A stretch of 64,000 nt of DNA, from assembly GCF_000381765.1 (NCBI RefSeq), contig NZ_KB907075.1:278877-342876 (forward strand), read 5' to 3'. This document shows, in pieces, positions 62,972-64,000 of this stretch. The DNA is from [Zimmermannella] faecalis ATCC 13722 (lineage in GTDB: Bacteria; Actinomycetota; Actinomycetes; Actinomycetales; Microbacteriaceae). How positions within the stretch are numbered: the stretch's first letter is position 1; each line of letters starts with the position of its first letter. Position numbers and translations under genes: made by a program. The notes beneath the pieces were generated by a model. It saw nothing but the letters and a program-made list of their open reading frames with translations, ran no database searches and was not told the DNA's origin.

Positions 62972-64000
62972 TTAGAAGGGTGGTGGGTTGTGGACCTCGA
63001 CAAACCTCGGCCCCGGTGGCTCCGGTACCGTCAGTACAACCCTGCCGAGGGGTGTGATCCACTCGAGCACCCCGCCTCCGAGGTGGCGGACCTGCCAGGG
63101 CTGTTCGTGCTTTTGCGTGTGGTGCGCGACGCACAGGTGTCCGCAGTTCTCGGGATGCGTCTTCCCGCCGTGCTGCCATGCCGTCGTGTGATCCAGATCG
63201 CAGCGGTACGCGGGCCTGCGGCAGCCAGGGAACCGGCACGTCACGTCCCGCGCCCGCAGATAGCGGCGCAGCGACGCGGGTGGCACGTAGGTGTCGGCGG
63301 TGATGACGTGCCCGCTGATCGGGTGCGTGAGGATCCGTTCGAGTTCGCCGTCGGCGGCCCACTCGCGTGCTTCGGCGGCGCTCATCGGCTGGAGCCCGTT
63401 GAGCATGGCGGCGCCTTCGCAGGTGTCGGATCCGCCGGCTCGCCGGAACGCGTCACTGAACTGTTGGTCGCGGAGTGCCATGACGGGTGTGACGATGCTG
63501 ATGACCGCCTTCACCCGCGCGGCGCCGGCGGCGGGGCTCTCGAGGATGGTCTGCGCCGTCGCCGTAAGCAGCGTGTCGGCGAGGATGTCCGCCCGGTGTT
63601 GGTCGAGGGTGCGGGCGTCGGCTTCGAACCCGTCCTCGCCGCGGCGCGCAGTGGCTTCGGCTTTCGCGACTTCGGCCATGGCTTGGGCGTCGCGCGATAG
63701 TCGTTCGTGGATCGCTGCTGCGGTCGCGGCGGGGAGGTACGCGGTGAGGTAGGTCATGCCGTAGTCGTCTTGGTCGACGAGGACGCGTCGTTGTGCGAAC
63801 GCGGCTTTGTGGGCGCGTTCGAAGTCTTCGCGCGCGAGCTTCGCGGCGAGTTGTTTCGCGAACGACTCGGTTTGCGGCACGGTGTGGGTCTTCGCGTACC
63901 GGAGGACTTCCTTGCCGTATCGCTCGTAGTGCCGCTCCGCTACGGGCGTGTGCTGTCGGAGCATCGCGTTGACGTGCCCGACCTGCACCGCAGCGTCGGA
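62972..64000 (-). CDS. 13E12-type HNH endonuclease signature protein (DUF222 + HNH), 5' end missing
   Basis: The frame is open to the right edge. The visible 342 residues comprise part of the DUF222 domain and a C-terminal HNH nuclease motif: CRFPGCRRPAYRCDLDHTTAWQHGG, with core CDLDHTTAW, and NCGHLCVAHHTQKH. The cysteines and histidines would bind zinc and the catalytic metal. These multi-copy genes are scattered through actinobacterial genomes and some carry inteins or repeats; their role is unclear. A GTG at 63988 is not the true start, since coding pattern continues upstream. Confidence 0.88.
   Translation of the reverse strand, partial: SDAAVQVGHVNAMLRQHTPVAERHYERYGKEVLRYAKTHTVPQTESFAKQLAAKLAREDFERAHKAAFAQRRVLVDQDDYGMTYLTAYLPAATAAAIHERLSRDAQAMAEVAKAEATARRGEDGFEADARTLDQHRADILADTLLTATAQTILESPAAGAARVKAVISIVTPVMALRDQQFSDAFRRAGGSDTCEGAAMLNGLQPMSAAEAREWAADGELERILTHPISGHVITADTYVPPASLRRYLRARDVTCRFPGCRRPAYRCDLDHTTAWQHGGKTHPENCGHLCVAHHTQKHEQPWQVRHLGGGVLEWITPLGRVVLTVPEPPGPRFVEVHNPPPF

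Overview
The window is the replication-origin region of a high-GC actinobacterial chromosome. The gene order dnaA, dnaN, recF, DUF721, gyrB, gyrA, DUF3566, tRNA-Ile, tRNA-Ala on one side and rpmH, rnpA, yidD, yidC, jag, rsmG, parA, parB on the other is the classic actinobacterial oriC layout. High GC, many GTG starts and frequent leaderless genes fit the same phylum. A member of the Micrococcales, probably Microbacteriaceae, is my inference; there is no rRNA in the window to confirm it.

Layout. Positions 1-6480 hold an accessory flank: the 3' end of a siderophore-interacting protein gene, two fluoride-channel genes, a DAACS symporter, a TetR regulator with a two-copy operator and its divergent membrane-protein target, an AraC/VOC pair, and a scar of two broken genes abutting the 3' end of tRNA-Ala. 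Positions 6480-17019 hold two tRNAs and the leftward replication operon (gyrA, gyrB, DUF721, recF, dnaN, dnaA, all minus strand). oriC lies between dnaN and dnaA (14922-15456). Rightward from dnaA run rpmH-rnpA-yidD-yidC-jag.

The outstanding feature follows jag. A 3.9-kb stretch without convincing genes (20038-23935) carries at least 23 ParB-binding parS sites, 12 of them perfect copies of GTTTCACGTGAAAC. Over most of its length they are spaced about 150 bp apart. The array sits directly in front of rsmG-parA-parB, the genes for the partition ATPase and the CTP-dependent parS-binding clamp, and its last site is in the rsmG leader. It looks like a dense tandem chromosomal centromere built from diverging roughly 151-bp repeats and a dimeric 274-284-bp higher-order repeat. 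I saw no good parS site elsewhere in the window.

Downstream come ddl, an aminotransferase, trxA, trxB, murJ and DUF6049 (minus strand), then pcnA, a three-gene sugar ABC importer without its own ATPase, rpsF-ssb-rpsR-rplI and dnaB. A second cluster of DnaA boxes lies in the rplI-dnaB gap, so DnaA may control its own helicase partner. The last 20 kb are mixed: a MacB-like ABC exporter with a leader that can hide its ribosome site, an oxidoreductase, an AI-2E-family permease, three tandem paralogous membrane-anchored proteins (two with Gly/Gln/Tyr-rich tails), purB, a low-molecular-weight tyrosine phosphatase, a helical protein paired with a serine hydrolase, hisC, a three-gene 2-oxo-acid dehydrogenase operon, and the start of a 13E12-type HNH endonuclease running off the right edge.

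A recurring expression signature is a TANNNT hexamer exactly six bases before the start codon, found at eight genes here and implying leaderless mRNAs. All functions are read from sequence patterns and remembered families; no searches were run.
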